Assembly (NCBI GenBank): GCA_032622095.1
Contig: CP136061.1
Coordinates: 170,129,107-170,193,106, forward strand
Direction of reading: 5' to 3'
DNA: 64,000 nt
From: Siphonodentalium dalli
Taxonomy: Eukaryota; Mollusca; Scaphopoda; Gadilida; Siphonodentaliidae
Below, piece after piece: positions 15,012 through 30,488 of this stretch; position 1 is the first letter of the stretch; each line of letters begins with the position of its first letter. The position numbers and the translations under genes were made by a program. The notes under the pieces were generated by a model that was not told where the DNA came from, did no database searches, and worked only from the letters and a program-made list of their open reading frames with translations.

Positions 15012-15646
15012 TAGGTATTCCCACCACATACATATATAGGTATCCCCACCACATACATCTATAGGTATCCCCACCACACACATCTATAGGTATCCGCACC
15101 ACATACATATATATGTATCCCCACCACATACATATATAGGTATCCCCACCACATACATATATAGGTACCCCCACCACACACATCTTTAGGTATCCCCACC
15201 ACATACATTTATAAGTATCCTCACCACACACATATATAGGTATCACCACCACAAACATATATAGGTATCCCCGCCACACACACATATATAGGTATCCCCG
15301 CCACATACATATATAGGTATCCCCACCACACACATCTATAGGTATCCCCACCACATACATATATAGGTATGACCACCACATACATATATAGGTATCCCCA
15401 CCACACACATATATAGGTATCCCCACCACATACATATATAGGTATTCCCGCAACACACATATATAGGTATCCCCACCACATACATATATAGGTCTCCCCA
15501 CCACATACATCTATAGATATCCCCACCACACACATCTATAGGTATCCCCACCACACACATATATAGGTATCACCACCACATACATCTATAGGTATCACCA
15601 CCACATACATATATATGTATCCCCAACACATACATATATAGGTATT
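15012..15646 (+). repeat. 1,051-bp-spaced internal duplication, right member
   Basis: Counterpart of 13,962-14,595. It differs at scattered positions, such as the GGTACCCCC unit at 15,164 in place of GGTATCCCC and CATTTATAAG near 15,207 in place of CATATATAAG. It is therefore older than the 9.65-kb copy 1/copy 2 split, because copy 2 shares these private variants. Confidence 0.85.
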
Positions 15647-18600
15647 CCCACCACATACATATATAGCTATCCCCTCCACATACATATATAGGTATCCCCA
15701 CCACATACATATATAGGTATCCCCACCACATACATATATAGGTATCCCCACCAGAAACATATATAGGTATCCCCACCACACACATCTATATTTATCCCCA
15801 CCACATACATATATAGGTATCCCCACCACATACATATATATAGGTATCCCCACCATACACATATATAGGTATCCCCGCCACATACATATATAGGTATCAC
15901 CACCACACACATATATAGTTCTCCCCACCACATACATCTATAGGTATCCCCACCACACGCATCTATAGGTATCCCCACCACACGCATCTATAGGTATCCC
16001 CACCACTCACATCTATAGGTATCCCCACCACACACATATAAAGGTATCCCCACCATACACATCTATATGTATCCCCGCCACACACATCTATAGGTATCCC
16101 CACCACATACATATATAGGTATCCACACCACACCCATATATAGGTATCCCCACCACATACATATATAGGTATCACCACCACACACATATATAGGTATCAC
16201 CACCACACACATATAGGTATCCCCGCAACATACATATAGGTATTCCCACCAAACACATATAGGTATCCCCACCGCACACATCTATAGGTATCACAACCAC
16301 ATACATATATAGCTATCCCCAACACATACATATATAGGTATCCCCACCACATACATATACAGGTCTCCCCACCACACACATATATAGGTATCCTCGCCAC
16401 ACACATATATAGGTATCCTCACCACACACATATATAGGTATCCCCGCCACATACATATATAGGTATCCCCACCACATACATATATAGGTATCCCCACCAC
16501 ATACATATATAGGTATCACCACCACATACATCTATATGTATCACCACCACACACATATATAGGTATCCCCACCACACACATATATAGGTATCCCCACCAC
16601 ATACATATATAGGTCTCCCCACCACATACATCTATAGGTATCCCCACCACATACATATATACGTATCACCACCACATACTTTGTAGGTATCCCCGCCACA
16701 CACATATATAGGTATCCCCGCCACATACATATATAGGTATCCCCACCACACACATCTATAGGTATCACCAACACATACATATATAGGTATCCCCAACACA
16801 TACATATATAGGTATCCCCACCACATAAATATATAGGTATCCCCACCACATACTTATATAGGTATCCCCACCACAAACATCTATCGGTATCCCCACCACA
16901 TACATATATAGGTATCCCCACCACATACATATATAGGTATTCCCACCACATACAAATATAGGTATCCCCACCACATACATGTATAAGTATTCCCGCCACA
17001 CACATATATGGGTATCCCCGCCACAAACATATATAGGTATCCCCGCCACTTACATATATAGGAATTCCCGCCACATACATATATAGGTATTCCCGCCAAA
17101 CAGATATATAGGTCTCCCCACCACACACATCTATAGGTATCCCCACCACACACATATATAGGTATCCCCACAACACACATCTATAGGTATCCCCACAACA
17201 CACATATATAGGTATCCCCACCACATACAGATATAGGTATCCCCATAACATACATATATAGGTATCCCCACCACATACATATATAGGTAGCCCCACCACA
17301 CACATATATAGGTATCACCACCACATACATATATAGGTATCCCCGCCACATATATATATAGGTATCCCCGCCACACACATATATAGGTCTCCCCGCCACA
17401 TACATATATAGGTATCCCCACCACACACATATATAGGTATCCCCACCACACACATATGTATGTATCCCCGCCACGCACATATATATGTATCCCCACCCAC
17501 ACATCTATAGGTATCCTCACCACACACATCTATAGGTATCCCCACCACTTACATATATAGGTATCCCCACCACACACATATATAGGTATCCCCACCACAT
17601 ACATATATAGGTATCCCCACCACACACATATATAGGTATCCCCACCACATACATATATAGGTATCACCACCACACACATATATAGGTATCCCCCCACATA
17701 CATATATAGGTATCCCCACCACACACATATATAGGTATCACCGCCACATACATATATAGGTATCCCCGCCACACACATATATAGGTCTCCCCACCACACA
17801 CATCTATAGGTATCCCCACCACATACATCTATAGGTATCCCCACCACATACATATATAGGTATCACCACCGCACTCATATATAGGTATCCCCACCACATA
17901 CATATATAGGTATCCCCACCACACACATATATAGGTATCACCGCCACATACATATATAGGTATCCCCGCCACACACATATATAGGTATCCCCACCACACA
18001 CATCTATAGGTATCCCCACCACATACATCTATAGGTATCCCCACCTCATACATATATAGGTATCCTCACCACACACATATATAGGTATCCCCACCACATA
18101 CATATATAGGTCTCCCCACCACATACATATATAGGTATCCCCGCCACATACATATATAGGTATCCCCACCACATACATATATAGGTATCCCCGCCACACA
18201 CATATATAGGTCTCCCCACCACACACATCTATAGGTATCCCCACCACATACATCTATAGGTATCCCCACCACATACATATATAGGTATCACCACCACACA
18301 CATATATAGGTATCCCCACCACACACATATATAGGTATCCCCACCACACACATATATAGGTATCACCGCCACATACATATATAGGTATCCCCGCCACACA
18401 CATATATAGGTCTCCCCACAACACACATCTATAGGTATCCCAACCACATACATCTATAGGTTTCCACACCACATACATATATAGGTATCCTCACCACAAA
18501 CATATATAGGTATTCCCACCACATACATATATAGGTCTCCCCACCACATACATATATAGGTATCCCCGCACCATACATATATAGGTATCCCCACCACATA

Positions 18601-20835
18601 CATATATAGGTATCCTCGACACACACATATATATGTCTCCCCACCACACACATATATAGGTATCCCCGCCACACACATATATAGTTATCCTCACCACACA
18701 CATATATAGGTATCCCCGCCACATACATCTATAGGTATCCCCACCACATACATATATAGGTATCCCCACCACATACATATATAGGTATCACCGCCACATA
18801 CATCTAAAGGTATCCCCACCACACACATATATATGTATCCCCACCACACACATATATAGGTATCACCACCACACACATATATAGGTATCCCCACCACATA
18901 CATATATATGTATCCCCACCACACACATATATAGGTATTCCCACCACACACATCTATAGGTATCCCCACCACACACATATATAGGTATCCCCACCACACA
19001 CATCTATATGTATCCCCACCACACACATATATAGGTATCCCCACCACATACATATATAGGTATCCCTTCCACAAACATATATAATTATCCTCACCACACA
19101 CATATATAGGTATCCCCACCACATACATATATAGGTCTCCCCACCACATACATATATAGGTATCCCCGCCACATACATGTTGAGGTATCCCCGCCACACA
19201 CATATATAGGTATCCCCACACATACACATATAGGTATCCCCACCACACACATATATAGGTATCCCCACCACACACATATATAGGTATTCCCACCACACAC
19301 ATCTATATGTATCCCCACCACATACATCTATATGTATCCCCACCACATACATATATAGGTATCCCCACCACATACATATATAGATATCCCCACCACACAC
19401 ATATATAGGTATCCCCACCACATACATATATAGGTATCCCCACCACATACATAAATAGGTATTCCCACCACATACATATATAGGTATCCCACCACATACA
19501 TCTATAGGTATCCGCACCACATACATATATATGTATCCCCACCACATACATATATAGGTATCCCCACCACATACTTATATAGGTATCCCCACCCCACACA
19601 TCTTTAGGTATCCCCACCACATACATATATAAGTATCCTCACCACACACATATATAGGTATCACCACCACAAACATATATAGGTATCCCCGCCACACACA
19701 CATATATAGGTATCCCCGCCACATTCATATATAGGTATCCCCACCACACACATCTATAGGTATCCCCACCACATACATCTATAGGTATCCCCACCACATA
19801 CATATATAGGTATCACCACCACACACATATATAGGTATCCCCACCACACACATATATAGGTATCCCCACCACACACATATATAGGTATCACCGCCACATA
19901 CATATATAGGTATCCCCGCCACACACATATATAGGTCTCCCCACCACACACATCTATAGATATCCCAACCACATACATCTATAGGTTTCCACACCACACA
20001 CATATATAGGTATCACCACCACATACATCTATAGGTATCCCCGCCACATACATATATAGATATCCCCACACACACATCTATAGGTATCCCCACCACATAC
20101 GTATATAGGTATCACCACCACATACATATATATGTATCCCCACCACACACATATATAGGTATCCCCACCACATACATATATAGGTATCCCCGCAACACAC
20201 ATATATAGGTATCCCCACCACATACATATATAGGTCTCCCCACCACATACATCTATAGATATCCCCACCACACACATCTATAGGTATCCCCACCACACAC
20301 ATATATAGGTATCACCACCACATACATCTATAGGTATCACCACCACATACATATATATATGTATCCCCAACACATACATATATAGGTATTCCCACCACAT
20401 ACATATATAGCTATCCCCTCTACATACATATATAGATATCCCCACCACATACATATATAGGTATCCCCACCACATACATATATAGGTATCCCCACCAGAA
20501 ACATATATAGGTATCCCCACCACACACATCTATATTTATTCCCACCACATACATATATAGGTATCACCACCACATACATATATATAGGTATCCCCACCAT
20601 ACACATATATAGGTATCCCCGCCACATACATATATAGGTATCACCACCACACACATATATAGTTCTCCACACCACATACATCTATATGTATCCCCACCAC
20701 ACGCATCTATAGGTATCCCCACCACACGCATCTATAGGTATCCCCACCACACACATCTATAGGTATCCCCACCACACACATATAAAGGTATCCCCACTAT
20801 ACACATCTATATGTATCCCCGCCACACACATCTAT

Positions 20836-23800
20836 AGGTATCCCCACCACATACATATATAGGTATCCCCACCACACCCATATATAGGTATCCCCACCAC
20901 ATACATATGTAGGTATCACCACCACACACATATAGGTATCCCCGCAACATACATATAGGTATTCCCACCAAACACATATAGGTATCCCCACCGCACACAT
21001 CTATAGGTATCACAACCACATACATATATAGGTATCCCCAACACATACATATATAGGTATCCCCACCACATACATATATAGGTCTCCCCACCACACACAT
21101 ATATAGGTATACTCGCCACACACATATATAGGTATCCTCACCACACACATATAAAGGTATCCCCGCCACATACATCTATAGGTATCCCCACCACATACAT
21201 ATATAGGTATCCCCACCACATACATATATAGGTATCACCACCACATACATCTATAGGGATCACCACCACATACATCTATATGTATCACCACCACTCACAA
21301 ATATAGGTATCCCCACCACACACATATATAGGTATCCCCACCACATACATATATAGGTCTCCCCACCACATACATCTATAGGTATCCCCACCACATACAT
21401 ATATAGGTATCACCACCACATACATATGTATGTATCCCCGCCACACACATATATAGGTATCCCCGCCACATACATATATAGGTATCCCCACCACACACAT
21501 CTATAAGTATCACCAACACATACATATATAGGTATCCCCAACACATACATATATAGGTATCCCCACCACATAAATATATAGGTATCCCCACCACATACAT
21601 ATATAGGTATCCCCACCACAAACATCTATAGGTATCCCCACCACATACATATATAGGTATCCCCACCACATACATATATAGGTATTCCCACCACATACAA
21701 ATATAGGTATCCCCACCACATACATGTATAAGTATTCCCGCCACACACATATATGGGTATCCCCGCCACATACATATATAGGTATCCCCGCTACATACAT
21801 ATATAGGAATTCCCGCCAAACAGATATATAGGTCTCCCCACCACACACATCTATAGGTATCCCCACCACACACATATATAGGTATCCCCACCACATACAT
21901 ATATAGGTCTCCCCACCACATACATATATAGATATCCCCGCCACATACATGTTGAGGTATCCCCGCCACACACATATATAGGTATCCCCACACATACATA
22001 TATAGGTATCCCCACCACACACATATATAGGTATCCCCACCACACACATCTATAGGTATCCCCACCACACACATCTATAGGTATCCCCACCACATACATA
22101 TATAGGTATCCCCACCACATACATATATAGATATCTCCACCACACACATATATAGGTATCCCCACCACATACATATATAGGTATCCCCACCACATACATA
22201 AATAGGTATTCCCACCACATACATATATAGGTATCCCCACCACATACCTATATAGGTATCCCCACCGCATACATATATAGGTATCCCCACCACATACATA
22301 TATAGGTATCCCCACCACACACATCTTTAGGTATCCCCACCATAAGTATCCTCACCACACACATATATAGGTATCACCACCACAAACATATATAGGTATC
22401 CCCGCCACACACACATATATAGGTATCCCCGCCACATACATATATAGGTATCCCCACCACACATATCTATAGGTATCCCCACCACATACATATATAGGTA
22501 TCACCACCACATACATATATAGGTATCCCCACCACACACATATATAGGTATCCCCACCACATACATATATAGGTATCCCCGCAACACACATATATAGGTA
22601 TCCCCGCCATATACATATATAGGTCTCCCCACCACATACATCTATAGATATCCCCACCACACACATCTATAGGTATCCCCACCACACACATATATAGGTA
22701 TCACCACCACATACATCTATAGGTATCACCACCACATACATATATATGTATCCCCAACACATACATATATAGGTATTCCAACCACATACATATACAGCTA
22801 TCCCCTCTACATACATATATAGGTATCCCCACCACATACATATATAGGTATCCCCACCACATACATATATAGGTATCCCCACCAGAAACATATATAGGTA
22901 TCCCCACCACACACATCTATATTTATCCCCACCACATACATATATAGGTATCACCACCACATACATATATATAGGTATCCCCACCATACACATATATAGG
23001 TATCCCCGCCACATACATATATAGGTATCACCACCACACACATATATAGTTCTCCCCACCACATACATCTGTAGGTATCCCCACCACACGCATCTATAGG
23101 TATCCCCACCACACGCATCTATAGGTATCCCCACCATACACATCTATCTGTATACCCGCCACACACATCTATAGGTATCCCCACCACATACATATATAGG
23201 TATCCCCACCACACCCATATATAGGTATCCCCACCACATACATATATAGGTATCACCACCACACACATATAGGTATCCCCGCAACATACATATAGGTATT
23301 CCCACCAAACACATATAGGTATCCCCACCGCACACATCTATAGGTATCACCACATACATATATAGGTATCCCCAACACATACATATATAGGTATCCCCAC
23401 CACATACATATATAGGTCTCCCCACCACACACATATATAGGTATCCTCGCCACACACATATATATGTATCCTCACCACACACATATATAGGTATCCCCGC
23501 CACATACATCTATAGGTATCCCCACCACATACATATATAGATATCCCCACCACACACATATATATGTATCCCCACCACATACATATATAGGTATCCCCAC
23601 CACATACATAAATAGGTATTCCCACCACATACATATATAGGTATCCCCACCACATACATCTATAGGTATCCCCACCACACACATCTATAGGTATCCGCAC
23701 CACATACATATATATGTATCCCCACCACATACATATATAGGTATCCCACCACATACATATATAGGTATCCCCACCACACACATCTTTAGGTATCCCCACC

Positions 23801-26800
23801 ACATACATATATAAGTATCCTCACCACACACATATATAGGTATCACCACCACAAACATATATAGGTATCCCCGCCACACACACATATATAGGTATCCCCG
23901 CCACATACATATATAGGTATCCCCATCACACACATCTATAGGTATCCCCACCACATACATATATAGGTATGACCACCACATACATATATAGGTATCCCCA
24001 ACACACACATATATAGGTATCCCCACCACATACATATATAGGTATCCCCGCAACACACATATATAGGTATCCCCACCACATACATATATAGGTCTCCCCA
24101 CCACATACATCTATAGATATCCCCACCACACACATCTATAGGTATCCCCACCACACACATATATAGGTATCACCACCACATACATCTATAGGTATCACCA
24201 CCACATACATATATATGTATCCCCAACACATACATATATAGGTATCCCCACCACACACATCTATATGTATCCCCACCACACACATATATAGGTATCCCCA
24301 CCACATACATATATAGGTATCCCCACCACAAACATATATAGTTATCCTCACCACACACATATATAGGTATCCCCACCACATACATATATAGGTCCCCCCA
24401 CCACATACATATATAGATATCCCCGCCACATACATGTTCAGGTATCCCCGCCACACACATATATAGGTATCCCCACACAAACATATATAGGTATCCCCAC
24501 CACACACATATATAGGTATCCCCACCACACACATCTATAGGTATCCCCACCACACACATCTATAGGTATCCCCACCACATACATATATAGGTATCCCCAC
24601 CACATACATATATAGATATGCCCACCACACACATATATAGATATGCCCACCACACACATATATAGGTATTCCCACCACATACATATATAGGTATCCCCAC
24701 CACATACATCTATAGGTATCCCCACCACACACATCTATAGGTATCCGCACCACATACATATATATGTATCCCCACCACATACATATATAGGTATCCCCAC
24801 CACATACATATATAGGTACCCCCACCACACACATCTTTAGGTATCCCCACCACATACATTTATAAGTATCCTCACCACACACATATATAGGTATCACCAC
24901 CACAAACATATATAGGTATCCCCGCCACACACACATATATAGGTATCCCCGCCACATACATATATAGGTATCCCCACCACACACATCTATAGGTATCCCC
25001 ACCACATACATATATAGGTATGACCACCACATACATATATAGGTATCCCCACCACACACATATATAGGTATCCCCACCACATACATATATAGGTATTCCC
25101 GCAACACACATATATAGGTATCCCCACCACATACATATATAGGTCTCCCCACCACATACATCTATAGATATCCCCACCACACACATCTATAGGTATCCCC
25201 ACCACACACATATATAGGTATCACCACCACATACATCTATAGGTATCACCACCACATACATATATATGTATCCCCAACACATACATATATAGGTATTCCC
25301 ACCACATACATATATAGCTATCCCCTCCACATACATATATAGGTATCCCCACCACATACATATATAGGTATCCCCACCACATACATATATAGGTATCCCC
25401 ACCAGAAACATATATAGGTATCCCCACCACACACATCTATATTTATCCCCACCACATACATATATAGGTATCCCCACCACATACATATATATAGGTATCC
25501 CCACCATACACATATATAGGTATCCCCGCCACATACATATATAGGTATCACCACCACACACATATATAGTTCTCCCCACCACATACATCTATAGGTATCC
25601 CCACCACACGCATCTATAGGTATCCCCACCACACGCATCTATAGGTATCCCCACCACTCACATCTATAGGTATCCCCACCACACACATATAAAGGTATCC
25701 CCACCATACACATCTATATGTATCCCCGCCACACACATCTATAGGTATCCCCACCACATACATATATAGGTATCCACACCACACCCATATATAGGTATCC
25801 CCACCACATACATATATAGGTATCACCACCACACACATATATAGGTATCACCACCACACACATATAGGTATCCCCGCAACATACATATAGGTATTCCCAC
25901 CAAACACATATAGGTATCCCCACCGCACACATCTATAGGTATCACAACCACATACATATATAGCTATCCCCAACACATACATATATAGGTATCCCCACCA
26001 CATACATATACAGGTCTCCCCACCACACACATATATAGGTATCCTCGCCACACACATATATAGGTATCCTCACCACACACATATATAGGTATCCCCGCCA
26101 CATACATATATAGGTATCCCCACCACATACATATATAGGTATCCCCACCACATACATATATAGGTATCACCACCACATACATCTATATGTATCACCACCA
26201 CACACATATATAGGTATCCCCACCACACACATATATAGGTATCCCCACCACATACATATATAGGTCTCCCCACCACATACATCTATAGGTATCCCCACCA
26301 CATACATATATACGTATCACCACCACATACTTTGTAGGTATCCCCGCCACACACATATATAGGTATCCCCGCCACATACATATATAGGTATCCCCACCAC
26401 ACACATCTATAGGTATCACCAACACATACATATATAGGTATCCCCAACACATACATATATAGGTATCCCCACCACATAAATATATAGGTATCCCCACCAC
26501 ATACTTATATAGGTATCCCCACCACAAACATCTATCGGTATCCCCACCACATACATATATAGGTATCCCCACCACATACATATATAGGTATTCCCACCAC
26601 ATACAAATATAGGTATCCCCACCACATACATGTATAAGTATTCCCGCCACACACATATATGGGTATCCCCGCCACAAACATATATAGGTATCCCCGCCAC
26701 TTACATATATAGGAATTCCCGCCACATACATATATAGGTATTCCCGCCAAACAGATATATAGGTCTCCCCACCACACACATCTATAGGTATCCCCACCAC

Positions 26801-29800
26801 ACACATATATAGGTATCCCCACAACACACATCTATAGGTATCCCCACAACACACATATATAGGTATCCCCACCACATACAGATATAGGTATCCCCATAAC
26901 ATACATATATAGGTATCCCCACCACATACATATATAGGTAGCCCCACCACACACATATATAGGTATCACCACCACATACATATATAGGTATCCCCGCCAC
27001 ATATATATATAGGTATCCCCGCCACACACATATATAGGTCTCCCCGCCACATACATATATAGGTATCCCCACCACACACATATATAGGTATCCCCACCAC
27101 ACACATATGTATGTATCCCCGCCACGCACATATATATGTATCCCCACCCACACATCTATAGGTATCCTCACCACACACATCTATAGGTATCCCCACCACT
27201 TACATATATAGGTATCCCCACCACACACATATATAGGTATCCCCACCACATACATATATAGGTATCCCCACCACACACATATATAGGTATCCCCACCACA
27301 TACATATATAGGTATCACCACCACACACATACATAGGTATCCCCCCACATACATATATAGGTATCCCCACCACACACATATATAGGTATCACCGCCACAT
27401 ACATATATAGGTATCCCCGCCACACACATATATAGGTCTCCCCACCACACACATCTATAGGTATCCCCACCACATACATCTATAGGTATCCCCACCACAT
27501 ACATATATAGGTATCACCACCGCACTCATATATAGGTATCCCCACCACATACATATATAGGTATCCCCACCACACACATATATAGGTATCACCGCCACAT
27601 ACATATATAGGTATCCCCGCCACACACATATATAGGTATCCCCACCACACACATCTATAGGTATCCCCACCACATACATCTATAGGTATCCCCACCTCAT
27701 ACATGTATAGGTATCCTCACCACACACATATATAGGTATCCCCACCACATACATATATAGGTCTCCCCACCACATACATATATAGGTATCCCCGCCACAT
27801 ACATATATAGGTATCCCCACCACATACATATATAGGTATCCCCGCCACACACATATATAGGTCTCCCCACCACACACATCTATAGGTATCCCCACCACAT
27901 ACATCTATAGGTATCCCCACCACATACATATATAGGTATCACCACCACACACATATATAGGTATCCCCACCACACACATATATAGGTATCCCCACCACAC
28001 ACATATATAGGTATCACCGCCACATACATATATAGGTATCCCCGCCACACACATATATAGGTCTCCCCACAACACACATCTATAGGTATCCCAACCACAT
28101 ACATCTATAGGTTTCCACACCACATACATATATAGGTATCCTCACCACAAACATATATAGGTATTCCCACCACATACATATATAGGTCTCCCCACCACAT
28201 ACATATATAGGTATCCCCGCACCATACATATATAGGTATCCCCACCACATACATATATAGGTATCCTCGACACACACATATATATGTCTCCCCACCACAC
28301 ACATATATAGGTATCCCCGCCACACACATATATAGTTATCCTCACCACACACATATATAGGTAACCCCGCCACATACATCTATAGGTATCCCCACCACAT
28401 ACATATATAGGTATCCCCACCACATACATATATAGGTATCACCGCCACATACATCTAAAGGTATCCCCACCACACACATATATATGTATCCCCACCACAC
28501 ACATATATAGGTATCACCACCACACACATATATAGGTATCCCCACCACATACATATATATGTATCCCCACCACACACATATATAGGTATTCCCACCACAC
28601 ACATCTATAGGTATCCCCACCACACACATATATAGGTATCCCCACCACACACATCTATATGTATCCCCACCACACACATATATAGGTATCCCCACCACAT
28701 ACATATATAGGTATCCCTTCCACAAACATATATAGTTATCCTCACCACACACATATATAGGTATCCCCACCACATACATATATAGGTCTCCCCACCACAT
28801 ACATATATAGGTATCCCCGCCACATACATGTTGAGGTATCCCCGCCACACACATATATAGGTATCCCCACACATACACATATAGGTATCCCCACCACACA
28901 CATATATAGGTATCCCCACCACACACATATATAGGTATTCCCACCACACACATCTATATGTATCCCCACCACATACATCTATATGTATCCCCACCACATA
29001 CATATATAGGTATCCCCACCACATACATATATAGATATCCCCACCACACACATATATAGGTATCCCCACCACATACATATATAGGTATCCCCACCACATA
29101 CATAAATAGGTATTCCCACCACATACATATATAGGTATCCCACCACATACATCTATAGGTATCCGCACCACATACATATATATGTATCCCCACCACATAC
29201 ATATATAGGTATCCCCACCACATACTTATATAGGTATCCCCACCCCACACATCTTTAGGTATCCCCACCACATACATATATAAGTATCCTCACCACACAC
29301 ATATATAGGTATCACCACCACAAACATATATAGGTATCCCCGCCACACACACATATATAGGTATCCCCGCCACATTCATATATAGGTATCCCCACCACAC
29401 ACATCTATAGGTATCCCCACCACATACATCTATAGGTATCCCCACCACATACATATATAGGTATCACCACCACACACATATATAGGTATCCCCACCACAC
29501 ACATATATAGGTATCCCCACCACACACATATATAGGTATCACCGCCACATACATATATAGGTATCCCCGCCACACACATATATAGGTCTCCCCACCACAC
29601 ACATCTATAGATATCCCAACCACATACATCTATAGGTTTCCACACCACACACATATATAGGTATCACCACCACATACATCTATAGGTATCCCCGCCACAT
29701 ACATATATAGATATCCCCACACACACATCTATAGGTATCCCCACCACATACGTATATAGGTATCACCACCACATACATATATATGTATCCCCACCACACA

Positions 29801-30488
29801 CATATATAGGTATCCCCACCACATACATATATAGGTATCCCCGCAACACACATATATAGGTATCCCCACCACATACATATATAGGTCTCCCCACCACATA
29901 CATCTATAGATATCCCCACCACACACATCTATAGGTATCCCCACCACACACATATATAGGTATCACCACCACATACATCTATAGGTATCACCACCACATA
30001 CATATATATATGTATCCCCAACACATACATATATAGGTATTCCCACCACATACATATATAGCTATCCCCTCTACATACATATATAGGTATCCCCACCACA
30101 TACATATATAGGTATCCCCACCACATACATATATATAGGTATCCCCACCAGAAACATATATAGGTATCCCCACCACACACATCTATATTTATTCCCACCA
30201 CATACATATATAGGTATCACCACCACATACATATATATAGGTATCCCCACCATACACATATATAGGTATCCCCGCCACATACATATATAGGTATCACCAC
30301 CACACACATATATAGTTCTCCACACCACATACATCTATATGTATCCCCACCACACGCATCTATAGGTATCCCCACCACACGCATCTATAGGTATCCCCAC
30401 CACACACATCTATAGGTATCCCCACCACACACATATAAAGGTATCCCCACTATACACATCTATATGTATCCCCGCCACACACATCTAT
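20836..30488 (+). repeat. 9.65-kb higher-order repeat, copy 2
   Basis: Nearly identical to copy 1 (about 11,250-20,835) and, over 20,836-22,690, to copy 3 (shift 9,653). Private differences from copy 1: 22,693 T for A at 13,042; 23,598 C for A at 13,947; 23,745 C for G at 14,094; 27,332 C for T at 17,681; 27,705 G for A at 18,054; 28,364 A for T at 18,713; 28,735 G for A at 19,084; 30,087 G for A at 20,436; and an extra AT near 30,131. It carries both members of the 1,051-bp internal duplication. Confidence 0.92.

Larger units (their letters stand above)
11250..20835 (+). repeat. 9.65-kb higher-order repeat, copy 1
   Basis: Matches 20,836-30,488. The shift is 9,586 at first, becomes 9,661 after three extra units in copy 2 (near 21,760-21,835), and is 9,651 from 12,691 onward because copy 2 lacks 10 bp at 22,341/22,342. 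Across about 12,690-20,830 I found only eight substitutions and one 2-bp indel relative to copy 2. Rare markers agree exactly, including GGTACC at 15,164 against 24,815 and GAATTC at 17,062 against 26,713. The left edge at about 11,250 is where the agreement begins. Confidence 0.92.

Noticed and set aside
30121-30150. 2-bp difference between 9.65-kb copies as a functional frameshift
   Set aside because: An extra AT in a TATATA tract alters the apparent ORFs but no gene is present; it is an ordinary slippage difference or a consensus error.
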